Made by a program: the position numbers and the translations under genes | The notes under the pieces: generated by a model | Told to the model about the DNA's origin: nothing | What the model saw: only the letters and a program-made list of their open reading frames with translations | Database searches by the model: none | Source of the DNA: Crotalaria pallida | Lineage: Eukaryota; Streptophyta; Magnoliopsida; Fabales; Fabaceae | Reading direction: 5' to 3' | Assembly (NCBI GenBank): GCA_037953625.1 | Contig: CM075655.1 | Coordinates: 10,930,001-10,994,000 of the forward strand | DNA: 64,000 nucleotides | Shown: positions 44,972-56,835 of the stretch, piece by piece | How the letters are laid out: each line of letters opens with the position of its first letter | Numbering within the stretch: position 1 is the first letter of the stretch

Positions 44972-47361
44972 CTTAATTATGTCACAAGTTAATGATGTTT
45001 GGGGTACTTTTGCTACATATCCTTATTCTTTTTTTTTTTAATATTTGGGTTTGTTATATACCCTACTACTAATTACGGCTAATTTTGGTGACATGTAATA
45101 TCAGAATCCTAATCGCAGTAGGTTGCCCATATGGTGTGGCATGATGTCGCATGGGCGAAGACGACCTCTATCTTCAATCCTTTTTTTTCTTTTATTCTTT
45201 AACTAAAAATATAAAAAATATTAATTTTTTTAGTTTTTTAATATTAAGAAAAAAAAGGGATCTTCGTGCCTAATCTTCTGAGTCTGACTAGGATTCCGAT
45301 TTTTTTTTACATCAAAGGGGCAAGCGCCCAAAAAGAAAAAGAAAAAAAAAGGAATAACGATAGATCTAGGAATTGCAGCGCCACGAAAGTCATTCGGTAT
45401 AAGGCTTCTCAGCGTACAGTCATGGTGATTGATTTCATGGACTCCATGGTTCAGTGTGAGACTTAAGTTTGCCAGATAGTCAGCGCAGGTATTTCCCTCC
45501 CTAAGAGTATGGGAGAAAACAACCTCCCAATCCTTTCTGCAGAGCTTAAGGATACGAGACAGGAGGGAGTTGTTTGTGGAACCCCTTGTGTTTGTAGTGT
45601 TATTGCAAAGCATCTTAACCAAAGCTAAGGAGTCCGTTTCAGCTATAACATATTTGAATCCTTTGTCCCAAGCCATCGACAAGCCCAAGTAGATTCCCCA
45701 GAGCTCCGCTGAGAAGGCTGTAGCAGTTCCAATGTTGGAGCAGTAGCAGCTGATAACGAAGCCTTGGTCATTTCAAAGAATACCACCGCAGCCAGCTTTG
45801 CCCGGGTTGCCTTTAGAAGCTCCGTCAGAATTAATCTTTATCCAACCAGTTGAAGGAGGCTTCCAAGTAACAATAAACATGAGATCCTTTTTAGCTTTAT
45901 TCTGCAAAGACATATTAAGATTATTAGAATTACTGATATCATTAACAAGGTTAAAGACATTACTTAGAGCTGACACGGGGTAAATAGATTTATGATCAGC
46001 AGCGAATTTGTTTCTCCAACTCCACAGTAAATTGGTAGTAACAATGAACAGAGTTCTCCATTTGTTGATTGAAAAGTTTCCCATTTTATTCTACAGGTTA
46101 ACACGAATCCGACTGAAGAGGTCGGACGAGTAGAAAACATTATGCTTAGTAGGATCAATCAATTGGTTCCAGAGATGTGTTGCCTTTACACAATCCCTCA
46201 TGGCATGAAGGGATGTTTCCGCAACACCGATACAAAAGGGGCAGTCAGGTTGACCAAGGCCCCAATTGCTTTTCCTTTGATTTGTAAGTAATTTGTCATG
46301 GCCCAGCTTCCAAATGTGAAATTTATAACGCTAAGGTCGTGAGCAACTCCAGAGAATTTCCCTTTGGATATTTGCTATAGTGGGATTTTCATTAACAAGA
46401 ATGTTGTAGGCAGATTTTATTGAAAAGGGTCCCATCTCTTCTCCAGCCCACACCACAGTGTCATTGCCCATATCATCGGAAGGAGGGGGAATGGCTCTAA
46501 TTTTTTCAATGACCTACAAAGAGAAATATTGTGAGAGGGATTGGAAGTCCCACTCACCATTAGCAAAAATCATATCATTAACAAAAATATTATTAGAATT
46601 GATATTACCATCCCATTGTCTTAGATTTTCATGTGGCGTAATCCAGTTGTCCTTCCATAAGTGAGTATTTCTACCATTTCCCAGCATTATAGCTTTGTTG
46701 GCCACAGCCACATGCCACAATTTAACCATATGATGCCAAAGATTAGAGTCACCACTTTTTCAAACAGTTGTGTTAGTGACATCATTATTCTTGGCATACT
46801 TCCCTTTTAGCACTTTGACCAAAGATCTCCAGGTTTGGATATGACTCCCCAACAAAGCTTTAGCATAAAGGCTTCATTCATCTTCTGAATTCTTCTGAAT
46901 CCCAGCCCCCCATGCGATTTAGGAAGGCACAAATGGTCCCAATTGAGAAGGTGAACCTTTCGGTGCTCATTGGTGCTACCCCAAACAAAGTCACGCTGCA
47001 TTCTTTCAATTTCCCTGCATGTACCCAGAGGCATATGAGATGTTGAAGAACATGGTTAGCCATGGAACCCAACGCTGATTTAGCCAAAACAACTCTTCCC
47101 GCAAGCGATATAGACTTGGCTTTCCATCTAGCCAACTTGATATGCATCTTCTCTACGAGGGACTTGTAGTTGTCCTTTCTCCTTCTTCCGCCGTTATCAA
47201 GGGAACCAAGGTACTTCCGATTTTACATGTCAGAAAAATTGGTCAGAATTGGTAGTAGGGTGTATAACAAACCCAGAAGTAACTTCGGGGGAGTCAAATA
47301 TTGAAAAAAAATAAAAAAAATAAAGGTACCCAAAACTTCGGGAACTTGTGACATAATTAAG
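44972..47361. mobile_element. Long-TIR element split by an L1 LINE
   Basis: Arms start CTTAATTATGTCACAAGTT (44972) and, inverted, at 47361. Similarity continues for about 180 bp through 'gggtttgttata.accctactac.aatt' and 'tgacatgtaa.atc.gaatccta'. Removing the LINE and one of its TSDs makes the arms continuous, giving a fold-back element of about 480 bp. Its own TSD is not obvious. Confidence 0.8.
45304..47214 (-). mobile_element. 5'-truncated L1-type LINE with RNase H
   Basis: TSD TTCCGATTTT at 45294-45303 and 47215-47224; poly(A) tail on the minus strand at 45300-45308. Minus-strand order: end of RT (ARWKAKSISLAGRVVLAKSAL, 46878-47147; RDFVWGSTNEHRKVHLLNWD and PKSHGGLGFRR, 46807-47034), zf-RVT (HIWKLGHDKLLTN, WGLGQPDCPFCIGVAETSLHA, about 46100-46350), RNase H (WIKINSDGASKGNPGKAGCGG, 45773-46084; AETDSLALVKML and HTLREGNTCADYLANLSL, 45380-45688). 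Frames are interrupted, so it is dead. Confidence 0.9.
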
Positions 47362-48217
47362 TCATAATACAAATCACTCATAATTCATCAGAGAATATAT
47401 CAATTGCATCAAAACATAAATAAGACACTTCATAATTATACATCAGTTCATCATAGTCACCTAGGCATTTAGAATCAAGAATAGCAACATATTTCATTTT
47501 CTGTTCCACATTATAAAATGAAGCAAGGTAAAGCCCCACCCCCACTTAAACTGCTCTCATCTTGACAACTTTATCTCGTAGTCTTAACCTCGCCATATCT
47601 CGTAGTCTTAGCCTCAATTCATCACTTTGAACTTCAACAACTACCTTCCAATAAAACAAAACAGCACAATCCCATTACTCGTCATAATGTAAAGGTTTGG
47701 TCAAGCAACTAAGAAACCATCGTCACCGTTTCCTAAAAAAGCAAAATCACATTTTTCTTGGAAAATAAAAACTTAAAGGAAATTCAATGTGCACGGCCAT
47801 AACCATGTGTTAAGACTAAAATTTAAATAGACAGGATTGGATGATTTTGATAAGCGAAAATGATGTTAAAAGCGGGTGTACTCATGCTAAAAACCGTCAA
47901 AGCATGAAAGTGACTTCAAAGAATATATACCTGTGTTGAAAATAGAAATGTGTCGGTTTGGAGTGCAACAAGCTTGAGATTTTGTCGAGAGTCATATCCA
48001 CGGTTACCAAGGCCAATCAAAGGAGAAATTGTTGGAAATTACTAAAGAAGTTACTCGAGAAAGGGGGCTTATAATAAAGGATCGAAGGGAGTATTTTATT
48101 GGGCAATTTAAGGCTTGATAAAGACTATCCCCAACAATCTTGAAGAACTTTTGCTATAAAAGCATAATATTATTATTACTTTTTCTACCCTTAATTGACC
48201 AATAATGCATTTAGATA
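47362..48217. other. Intergenic without recognised features
   Basis: AT-rich; a short repeat 'atctcgtagtctta.cctc' at 47574 and 47599. No open frame of interest. Confidence 0.5.
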
Positions 48218-48555
48218 TTGTTAGATATATGTTAGATGATGTTATGTAAATATATGAAGTGTAGTGTAGGTTATGTTAGGATAGCCGAGCGGTCAGCATA
48301 TAAGCTGTCAACTCATCTAACTTAAACTTATAACTCCTTCCATAAATAGAAGGATGCAATTCATTGTAACTAATTCCTCAAATATAGAATAACATATTTT
48401 CAGTTTAGTCTCTCTCTCTCATTCTCTCTCTTCTAACATGGTGTCCAAAGCTTTTTCATGTGCTTAGCTCCGTCTTCTCCATCGCGCATTCGTCTTGTCC
48501 ACTGCGATTTCGATCGTGTTCTCTTCTTCTCCCATCGCGATCTTCCTTCTTGAAT
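48218..48555 (+). mobile_element. Copia LTR with primer site and leader, truncated
   Basis: LTR 48218-48438 (TGTTAGATAT ... CTTCTAACA) with 'ccataaatagaag' TATA-like box, followed by primer site TGGTGTCCAAAGC and about 100 bp of leader before an abrupt change to an unrelated gag. Confidence 0.7.
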
Positions 48556-49528
48556 TTCTCTAATGCAAGCCCTTAGGTCAGTGGGTCCGCCATCTTCATT
48601 TTTTATTCTGAGTGCGCTCGTGAGCTGGTTTCCGAGCTGCTCCACGAATGGAGTTCTTTTTGCTTGGCCTCCGATGGGGTTTGTTATGGTGGCCCTATTC
48701 GCCCTCTTGGAGCTTGCTTTGTTAGAACGAGCTAGCGTAGTTGTTCCAAATAGATCTGCAAAAGCTTTGTCAACTCGATCATTTATTATTCGATCTATCT
48801 TGGCTTGGACGAGTTGTGCTGAGTTCATGCTTTGAGTTGGCCTTTCCTGGGGTCCTTCTTCTCCCTCTTGGAACGAAATGAGAAACCTGGATTGAACTCT
48901 TCAACCTCTTGGTGCAGAGGGCTCTTCTGGCAGCGGTATAGGAGCATTAGGGGTGACAGAGGCAACTGCTCCATCACGAGGGTCATTCTCGGCTTGTAAA
49001 TTGAGGATGCCTTCGAGGTCTCCGATGTTTGGGCTAGTCGTTAATGGGCCTGTTGGGGCAACTGCATTGTCTTAATTTGGAGTAGGGCTAGCTTGGGTTG
49101 GCCTCAGATTGCCTTCAACAGGTTGGTTGTTTCGTTGTTTGGTTGTGGGTTAACTGATTTTGGATTCGGGTTTCCCATTGAATCTTTGTGTTTCATGGGG
49201 TTAGTAGTTTAAAGTTTCCCACGGACGGCGCCAATGTTCTGTCCAGACCAGACAGAGGTCCCTGTTGTAACACCCCAAAATTTTAATCCCCGATTAATGA
49301 AATGTTAATTATAAAATTAATTATAATTAATGATTTCTATTTTAATCCTTGATTAAAATTCGGTGTTATGTATTTAGGCGATGTGTTTGAATTTATTTAA
49401 TAAATATAATTAAGCATGAAATAATTATTTTTCATATTAGTCCCTGGGTTGGGACCTAGAAGCAATTATAGGAAAGGTTTTGGAGGGAAAGTAAATAAAA
49501 TTATTATTTTTCAAAAACTGGGCAAAAC

Positions 49529-50917
49529 ACTCGAGTATTATTCTGGATACTCGAGTATTTTGGACAGAGTTGCCCGAGTTAGTGCGTTTGGTGAGTCATC
49601 ATCAACGATTTCGTTTCGTTGACACGAAATCGCTACCCTTCCACGTCCATGGAGGTCGTGTCGTCATGCATGCACTCAATTGAAGCCTATAAAAGCTAAG
49701 CAACACCGAATTCGTGGGGTATTTGGCCAAAATTTGGGTTGTTGCTCAAGTTAGGGTTATGAACTCGTTTCCTTCGATTCACCCCCTGTATTTCGATTCA
49801 AACCACAAATCATACACTAATACAAAGCTCACATCACGAGCTTTGTATAGACACTAAAATCGTGAGGTTTGAGTGAGTGTGGTGGAAGAATTGGAGCTTG
49901 GAAGTTGGGGCTGTTTTCTGTCAAGTGGTTCTGGGAGCTCACTTTGACTCCAACTTTTGGTAAGCTCACGAGTCTTTTGAGCCTCAATTCAATTTCTTTA
50001 GTTAGTAGAGGTTACATAGAGTATAGAAATACTAATTTCCCCAATTTTTATATCTGTCTTCCATGTAAACCAATTCAATCTTGGTGATGCACTCAAAACT
50101 GTCTTGCATGTGGTGCTTAAAGCTGTCTTTGGTGTTGGAGAGCTTTCTCTTGGGAATTCTCTGTTAGTGCACGTCTGAGAGGTAAGGGGAAGTTGTTTTA
50201 TGCACTAGATAGAGTTTGAATTTCATTATTTTCATTAGAGAGCCACCAAGAGGCTCTAAGGGCTTAGATTGAATATGAACTTTGGTTTGGAGACCAATTC
50301 ATGCTCTATGGTTGTTGTGAGCAAGTTTCATATGATGCATGCAAGCTGTAGTGAACACTATTTCATGAGTTTGTTGATTATTTTGCAATTTGAGGTGTTA
50401 AGTTGTGAAATTGTGTGTTTTATGCATTAATGATTGATTCTCTGTCAAATCTGTAATTTGATATGAATTGAGTATTGTAACATGTTCATTATATGGTATA
50501 TGAACTCTATTGATCATTGGATTGGACTAAAAATGGTTAGAATTGAAAATGGTGTATTAAACCAAGATTTCAGTCTGTTCTGCAACAAAAGACTCGAGTA
50601 TTAGGCTGGTTACTCGAGTGAAATTTTGGTAAAACAATGTATTTTGAGCAAGAACACTCGAGTACCATGCCCAGAACTCGAGTAATCGAGTGATGCATGG
50701 GATATGTTAAGGTAAACCACTCGAGTAATGCAGGGGTCACTCGAGTATTCTGGAAGTGATGAAGAACACTCGAGTAACTCATGAATCTCTCAAGTATTTT
50801 TATGAATCTGAAACCCAAATCCCCAGAAAGACTTGAACACTCGAGTATTCTGATGAACACTCGAGTAATCTGGAAATAAGTGAAGAACACTCGAGTAGTC
50901 TGAAGAACACTCGAGTA
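49529..50917. repeat. ACTCGAGT palindrome pairs in element 1
   Basis: ACTCGAGT begins at 49529, 49549, 50592, 50612, 50656, 50676, 50719, 50739, 50768, (degenerate tctcaagt 50788), 50839, 50859, 50889, 50909. They form seven pairs, each exactly 20 bp apart start to start. Confidence 0.95.
49821..49847 (+). promoter_or_regulatory. Leader hairpin of element 1
   Basis: TACAAAGCTC, 7-nt loop ACATCAC, GAGCTTTGTA: perfect 10-bp stem. Equivalent stems in elements 2 and 3 (59788-59816, 62215-62237) differ in sequence but still pair. Confidence 0.8.
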
Positions 50918-51162
50918 GTTCACCTAGAATAATTAAAATATCATTTTTAATTCTGAATCATTGATTAATATTTAAGTGAAAATAATCCAAGTGATCAAAG
51001 ACTTAAAAGGAACTGATTGATGATATGATAAAGTTTTCATTGGAATGAGGAGACGCTGCTCGGGTGGCACGTCGGGTATTATTAACAAGAAAAACATCAA
51101 TCAATTCCTTTAAGCAAAGAAATGATGCATTCATTTTGGAGTTCGGATGGTAGGTCATTGAT

Positions 51163-51392
51163 CATGTTTTGGTAACATGTGGAGGGCCTCTGGGAGTGCC
51201 AAAACGCTTGCTTGATGACACGTTGAAGACGTGGTCGGCTTAGTGGATGCCGATATGGTTAAACCGTTTGGATGACGGTCCGTTTGGATGACGGGATGTG
51301 CTCGGGTGGCACGGATTCCAAGCTTGTCGTGTACATTCTTGGTGAATGTACGAAATGTTGTATACCTAGGAATACAACGCACTGGTGAGTGC
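51163..51392 (+). repeat. Hairpin array in element 1
   Basis: Consecutive short hairpins with different stems: 51163 (CATGTT, loop TTGGT), 51185 (CTC, loop TGG, with outer GGC/GCC), 51219 (CACGT), 51264 and 51280 (CCGT), 51298 (GTGC), 51331 (8-bp stem GTACATTC, loop TTGGT), 51357 (GTTGTAT), 51379 (GCACT). Loops usually contain TGG. Confidence 0.85.
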
Positions 51393-51643
51393 TGGGTTGT
51401 CAGGGATGTACGTCAGAGAGTGACATAGATTGACGGAGATAGGTTTGAGAGCTAAATTCATGCATCATGCCATTCATTTAAATTAACTGTGATAAATGAA
51501 ACAAGTGTGAGCATCCTACTTGCATTCAATAACTGCTAAGTGCTAAATGTGATTGTTGTTCATGGTTGCATATTTACATATTGTACATTTCTGCTCTATT
51601 GATTATGTGTATAGAATTGCTTACCCCTATGCCCTTGTAGGTG

Positions 51644-52114
51644 ATGTCTCGATACATCGCTTGCATCGAGATCCGCCCACTTCCTAGTGGCACATGGATC
51701 TATGAGGACCATCGCGCGGTGTTCGAGGGAGAGGTAGAGATTACCTTCTACCACCCAAACCCGCTGATTCGATTTCGTCCTCGTAGATTTAGGATTCCCA
51801 TCATATACACTATGCACGTACCCCCGTTTTACACATATCATGGACCGCCTCCCACACGGTCAGCTTGCTCTTATCATAGTTTTCGTTTCAGACCTACCAG
51901 CTCACACCCTTTTTCCTCGAGAGTCGTCCGCGAGGATACTCCCCCTTCTGATCCGAGGAGTCCAGTCAGGGTCACACCATCTTCTGACCCCGTACCCAGT
52001 GGTAGGGTACACTCTCCATCGGATGAGATCGAGGAGGATCCCGTGGAGGATGAGAGCGGAGGCGAGCCTGTCGTTCATTCCACCGGGAGTCAGTGGAGGG
52101 ATGATGATCCCTAG
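51644..52114 (+). CDS. Conserved unknown ORF of family X, copy 1 (156 aa)
   Basis: I do not recognise this protein. ATG 51644 follows TTGTAG/GTG, an acceptor-like junction also present in copy 2. Two regions: residues 1-80, compact and conserved (RYIACIEIRPLPSGTWIYE, FEGEVE, YHPNPL, RPRRFRI, IIYTMHVPPFYTYHGPPP), then a Pro/Ser/Asp/Glu-rich acidic tail (SDPVPSGRV, EEDPVEDESGGE). Copy 2 (57422-57898) is about half identical overall and much closer over residues 1-80, with no frameshift, suggesting purifying selection at some time. No zinc finger, membrane segment or enzyme motif visible. Could be a DNA- or RNA-binding accessory protein of the element; that is speculation. Confidence 0.6.
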   Translation: MSRYIACIEIRPLPSGTWIYEDHRAVFEGEVEITFYHPNPLIRFRPRRFRIPIIYTMHVPPFYTYHGPPPTRSACSYHSFRFRPTSSHPFSSRVVREDTPPSDPRSPVRVTPSSDPVPSGRVHSPSDEIEEDPVEDESGGEPVVHSTGSQWRDDDP

Positions 52115-53054
52115 GTATGTGTATAGGGTGTATGATGAGGATCAGGGGATCCGATGTGGAGATGCCATGGAGGAGATTCTACTGCTGCTGCTGTTGATGG
52201 GGATGTTTCTTTTGCTACCTAGAGACTGCTACTACCATTACCACTACTACTACTGATGCTGCCAGATCTATGTGACCACCTCTAGAGTTCATATTTTGAT
52301 ATGTATATATTTTGTAGATATGCTCCTGAGAGCTCTAGGGCTATGGTTATATTATGATGTAGATCTGTTATGGACTTGTTGGACCTTGGAGACTTGACTA
52401 CTGGGACTATGTATTACTTGACCTATATCTATATATATCTATATATAGCTTATGTTCATATTTTTAACTGTGCATAGTCCTACTCTTTCCGCTTACTCTG
52501 ATAAAGATTAATTAACGGATTCGGTTGTATTATGTAAATGGTATCAGTTCCGTAAAAGAAAGAATGGATATGCATCGTCTAATTTTACAATGTCAATACA
52601 TTTTCGAAAGCATCGATGCTATCCGGATTCTTATTTTAGCAAACACCGAATTCAATACAATGTTTCAAATAATACTAATTATTCTCTCCAAGAGCTTCAT
52701 ATCTTGATTGTGCACCCGCTTGTAAAGAAAATCTTATTTTTACATTTTCTAAATACTTACAAGTCCATATATTATCCGATTTAATAGTCTAATTACTATA
52801 ATAAACTTGAGGTAATAAGAAGGGTGTCACACCTGTTAAGGACGAGGGTCATTGTTTAGGATTTTTAGTATGATAAGAGTCGGCTCTTGGTCCTACATAC
52901 CTGTTCGAACCAAGGTTGTAAGGATGAAGGCAACGTAGTTCTATCAGGCACGTTGAAATAGTGCATCAAGAGATAACAATAGTTTTTATTTGTCCCTAAG
53001 AGTAATTAGCGATATGCCCCCTACTCTTACGGAGGTCCTTTGTGGTCTAAGATA

Positions 53055-53750
53055 TCCTTTGTGGACGAAGTGGCTCACCACTTAGGATCTCAAGGTTAAA
53101 TCGCTCAGTACTATTTGGTGATGAGCACCAAGTGGTTGTTTAACCTTCATGATGGAGTTAGAATCAACTGCCACCTTCTTGGACAACAATAGTTTGGCTC
53201 TCTTACTACCGAATCTCTCTCTAGGGAGGGATGATGGTTCTCTCAGGGAGTATGAATTACATGTATGCTGATGAATACTATTATGAGTGTATTGGATGTG
53301 TGTTCGATGTGTCATCCCCTTGCGAAGGCTGGTATTCATAGGACCGAGATGCCTCATTGATCTGATGTATTCCATTGATCTGATGTATTCCCTTGATCTG
53401 ATGAATACTTCGTGATGTGTGTTCTCCTTTGTGGACGAAGTGGCTCACCGCTTAGGATCCTAAGGTTAAATCACTCAATACTATTGGGTGATCAGCATCA
53501 AGTGGTTGTTAAACCTTCGTGATAGAGTTAAAATCAACAGCCACCTTCTTGGACAGCAAGAGTTTGGCTCTCTTACTACTGAATCTCTCTCCAGGGAGGG
53601 ATGATGGTGCTCTCAGAGAGTATGAATTACATGTAAGCTGATGAATACTATTATGAGTTCATTGGATGTGTGTTCGATGTGTCATCCCCTTGCTGAGGCT
53701 AGTATTTATAGGACCGAGATGGCTCCTTGATATGATGTATTCCCTTGATA
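53055..53750. repeat. Two-unit tandem repeat (period about 370 bp) in the older LTR
   Basis: Units 53055-53424 and 53425-53750 both start 'cctttgtggacgaagtggctcacc' and share 'accaagtggttg', 'ccaccttcttggaca.caa.agtttggctctcttactac' and 'gggagggatgatgg'. Unit 1 has an extra triplicated 'ttgatctgatgtattcc'. Confidence 0.9.
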
Positions 53751-53954
53751 AATCTTCTATATCTGAGAGTAATCTCCTTATTATACTATCTCGAAGGAGA
53801 TAATCAATAATGTTCTATAATTATTAATAATTCACTAATAATTTGTTATCAATCTTCAATATTAAGTTGTTTATCTTTTGGAAATTTACTTCAGGAATAA
53901 GTCTCATGACTTATCTGCATAAATCATGACGTGTTCAATATGGCCATGCTTGCT

Positions 53955-54985
53955 AAATGGCATTAGAGATTGGTTAATGGCAAAAAATCGTTTTGGGTTG
54001 ATGTTTTAATGGTTCGATATGGTGAATCCAATCCTTCAAACTTCTTATCTGAAAGAGGATTAAATTTTGCCTAAGCTTCTGGTTGGTGGAAAGCTATTTG
54101 TTCTCTTGGGGAGTGCTCCTTCTCTTCTGATTGGTTTGATTCTTGCCTCTCTAAGCATATCAGTAGTGGCAATGGTACTCAGTTTTGGGAGGATCGATGG
54201 TTTGGAAGCCCTAGCTTTAAGGAGCTATATCAAGACTCTATTCTATTTCATCTGACATCGGCAAACTTATTGTAGAAGTGGGTGATTGGTTAGGTAGTTG
54301 GTGGAATTGGCGTCTTGCTTAGAGATGTCATTTCTTTGCTTGGGAGGAGGAGCATTACGCGGAACTTATCAACATTCTATGTGATGTTTCCCTCCGAATA
54401 GATGTTAGTGATAATTGGAGCTAGTTCTTTAGTGGTGCTGGAGTGTTCTTGATAAAACACTTACTTTTAGCTGCTGAAAAATTACTCATCTACTTCTCCT
54501 TCTCACTAGTTGGCTATTTCAAAAATCTTCTCTTATATTTGGAGAGCCAAGACACCTAATAAAATCAATGCCTTCAATTAACAATTGTTTTATGATAGAT
54601 TGCTTACCTATGATAACTTAAATGCATGTGGAATGGATGTCGGTATCAGGTGTTGTTTTTGCAATGTTGGTATAGAAGGCTTTATTCATATGTTTTTATC
54701 TTGCTCGCTGGTGACAAATTTTTGGCATTGGTTTTTCTACTGGATATAAATGGACCGCACACATATTCTTGTACCACATGAAAGTTTCCTGGAGTATGTG
54801 GTTGGTTTCTTTACAAATCCTTGCGCACGTATGCTTCTGGTTGATGGGATATTGTTACTTGACATATTTGGATTTAAAAAAATGAGATTCTTTTTTATGA
54901 TGCCACCTTCATTATGTTGGAGCTTTGTTACAACATTTACGCTAAATCATGGTAGATGATGGTCTTTTTTGTTTTTTTGATAATA
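53955..54985 (+). pseudogene. LINE 3' remnant with zf-RVT
   Basis: Broken plus-strand frames read as the LINE C-terminus: QFWEDRWFGSPSFKELYQ, AWEEEHYAELINILCDVSLRIDVSDNWS, then the zf-RVT module DRLLTYDNLNACGMDVG, RCCFCNVG-IEGFIHMFLSCSL, NFWHWFF. Ends just before a TA microsatellite. Confidence 0.75.
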
Positions 54986-55012
54986 TAGATGATGTTGTAA
55001 AACAACTTAACT

Positions 55013-55017
<5 letters not shown>

Positions 55018-55064
<47 letters not shown>
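55018..55064. repeat. (TA)n microsatellite
   Basis: About 22 TA units. Confidence 0.95.
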
Positions 55065-55066
<2 letters not shown>

Positions 55067-56835
55067 GAAAGAGGAAGTTTGAGAGAGTGAAAACAAGCAA
55101 AGAGAATATTATATATTTATCTATATCCCAAATTCAAAGAGTAAAGCCTACATATAGGCATTACAATGTAATTCATGGAATGAATTATGATCAATACATT
55201 GGATATTTAAAGGATGAAGGAATATGAACATCCACAATGCTACTAGGGAATTTACAACCTTCTAGGGAATCCAAAGGATGAAGGAATATGGGCATCCACA
55301 ATGCTCCCATATTCATAACACTCCCCCTTGGATGTACATACTTTTGAAATGTGCCTCGTTAAAACTTTACTAGTAAAAACCTAGTGGGAAAAAACTAGTG
55401 AAGAAAAAAGAGTACATTATTCTTTATATTTTATACGCGATAAAAACTGTCTCGTTAAAAACCTTGACAGGAAAAAACCCAAAGGGATAAAAACCATGGC
55501 GAAGGAAAAAAGAATGCAGTTCGTATTAATTTTTCCCCCTCATGTAGACAAATCTCTAAGTCGACAAAGTCCAATCTTGTGCACCAGCTGCTCAAAAGTT
55601 TTAGTTGATAATGATTTTGTGAAAAGGTCTGCTAGATTGTCACTTGAACGGATTTGTTGGACATCTATATCACCATTCTTCTGAAGTTCATGTGTGGAAA
55701 AATACTTTGGAGATATGTGTTTGGTTTTATCTCCTTTAATGTAACATTCCTTTATTTGAGAAATGCATGCAGTATTATCTTCATATATCACTGTTGGACT
55801 CCCTTTAATTGTCTCAAGACCGCTTGACTGTTGAACATGTTGAATCATCGATCTTAGTCATACACATTCTATACTTGCCTCATAAAGTGCTATGATTTCA
55901 ACATGATTTGATAATGTAGCTACTAAGTTTTGTTTGGTTGAGCACCAAGAAATAGCAGTTCCACCATATGTATACAAGTACCCTACTTGTGACCTTGCTT
56001 TTTGTGGGTCTGACAAATATCAAGCATCTGAATATCCAATTAATTTGGACATTGAGTATTTCACATATAATAATCTCATATCAGTTGTTCCTCGAAGATA
56101 ACGAAAGATATGTTTAATACAATTCCAATGCCTTCTCGTTGGTGCAGAACTATAAATTTACAGAAAATGCTATGTCAGGTCGTGTATTATTGGCTAGATA
56201 CATTAACGCACCAACTGCACTTAAATATGGTATTCCTGAACCAAGAATTTCTTCATTATTTTCTTTAGGACGAAAACAATCCCTCTTTATGTCAAGAGAT
56301 CAAACAACCATTGGTGAGCTCAATGGATGAGCTTTGTCCATATAAAATCTTTTCAGAACCTTTTCTATATAATTGGATTGATGAATAAAAATCCCATTTG
56401 TTAAAGGCTCAATTTGCAGGCCGATACAAAATTTGTTTTTTCAAGATCTTTCATTTCAAATTCCTTTTTTACATATGTTGTTGTACTATCAAGCTCTTCA
56501 GCAGTTCCGATGATATTCATATCATCCACATAAACAACAATTATAGCAAACCCAGTTTTAGATTTCTTGATGAACACACATGGACTAATGGTATCATTTT
56601 GATATCCTTCTTTTAGGAGGTATTCCTTCAGACGATTATACCACATTCTACCAGATTGCTTTAGCCCATATAAGGACCTTTTCAATTTTAAGGATTACAT
56701 CCCCTTATGCTTCATGATACATGCTTCAGGCATTTTTAGTCCTTCGGGGACTGTCATGTACACATCACTATCAAGTGATCCATATAAGTAAGTTGTTACA
56801 ACATCCATAAGATGCATTTGAAGTCCTTCGAGAAC
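55065..56835 (-). pseudogene. Copia 3' half: LTR, RNase H and RT, cut by family X element 2
   Basis: LTR ending at about 55321, polypurine tract (minus CCAAGGGGGAGTG). RNase H 55540-55848 (TVIYEDNTACISQIKECYIKGDKTKHISPKYFSTHELQ). RT in pieces: 56401-56685 (RSLYGLKQSGRMWYNRLKEYL, VVYVDDMNIIGT) and 56690-56835 (MDVVTTYLYGSLDSDVYMTVPEGL). The frame is lost at about 56400 and 56690 and the element stops at the insertion site 56836. Confidence 0.85.

Larger units (their letters stand above)
49266..52831 (+). mobile_element. Family X element 1 (solo-LTR-like, 3566 bp, carries ORF)
   Basis: Ends TGTAACACCCC and GGGTGTCACA, perfect 5-bp TSD CCTGT at 49261-49265 and 52832-52836, inserted in another LTR. 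Order: start; palindrome pair (49529/49549); leader hairpin (49821-49847); donor-like ttttGGTAAGCTC (49954); six more palindrome pairs (50592-50917); hairpin array (51163-51392); acceptor-like TTGTAG/GTG and ORF (51644-52114); box TACTCTTTCCGC (52480); end. TG..CA ends and 5-bp TSD favour an LTR; no PBS, gag or pol is seen. 'Family X' is only a label used in this answer. Confidence 0.88.
48560..53945 (-). mobile_element. LTR retrotransposon 5' end (gag remnant, PBS, LTR) interrupted by the 3.57 kb element
   Basis: Minus-strand PBS TGGCGCCGTCCGTGGGAAA (about 49216-49233) matches the type at 568-585. The LTR starts at 49235 (TGTTCTGTCC on plus), is cut at 49265 by the 49266-52831 insertion, and resumes at 52837. 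Its far end is not certain (about 53.94 kb). Downstream of the PBS a decayed gag (48560-49190) includes the frame MNSAQLVQAKIDRIINDRVDKAFADLF (48560-48828) with stops further upstream. Confidence 0.7.

Noticed and set aside
50570..50923. 117-codon minus frame with TRVF/ECS repeats
   Set aside because: The repeats are just translations of the ACTCGAGT palindrome pairs; it lacks a counterpart in elements 2 and 3.
51163..51392. Hairpin arrays as a CRISPR or tRNA cluster
   Set aside because: Units vary in the stem and are constant only in the loop, with no equal-length spacers; none has tRNA A/B boxes.
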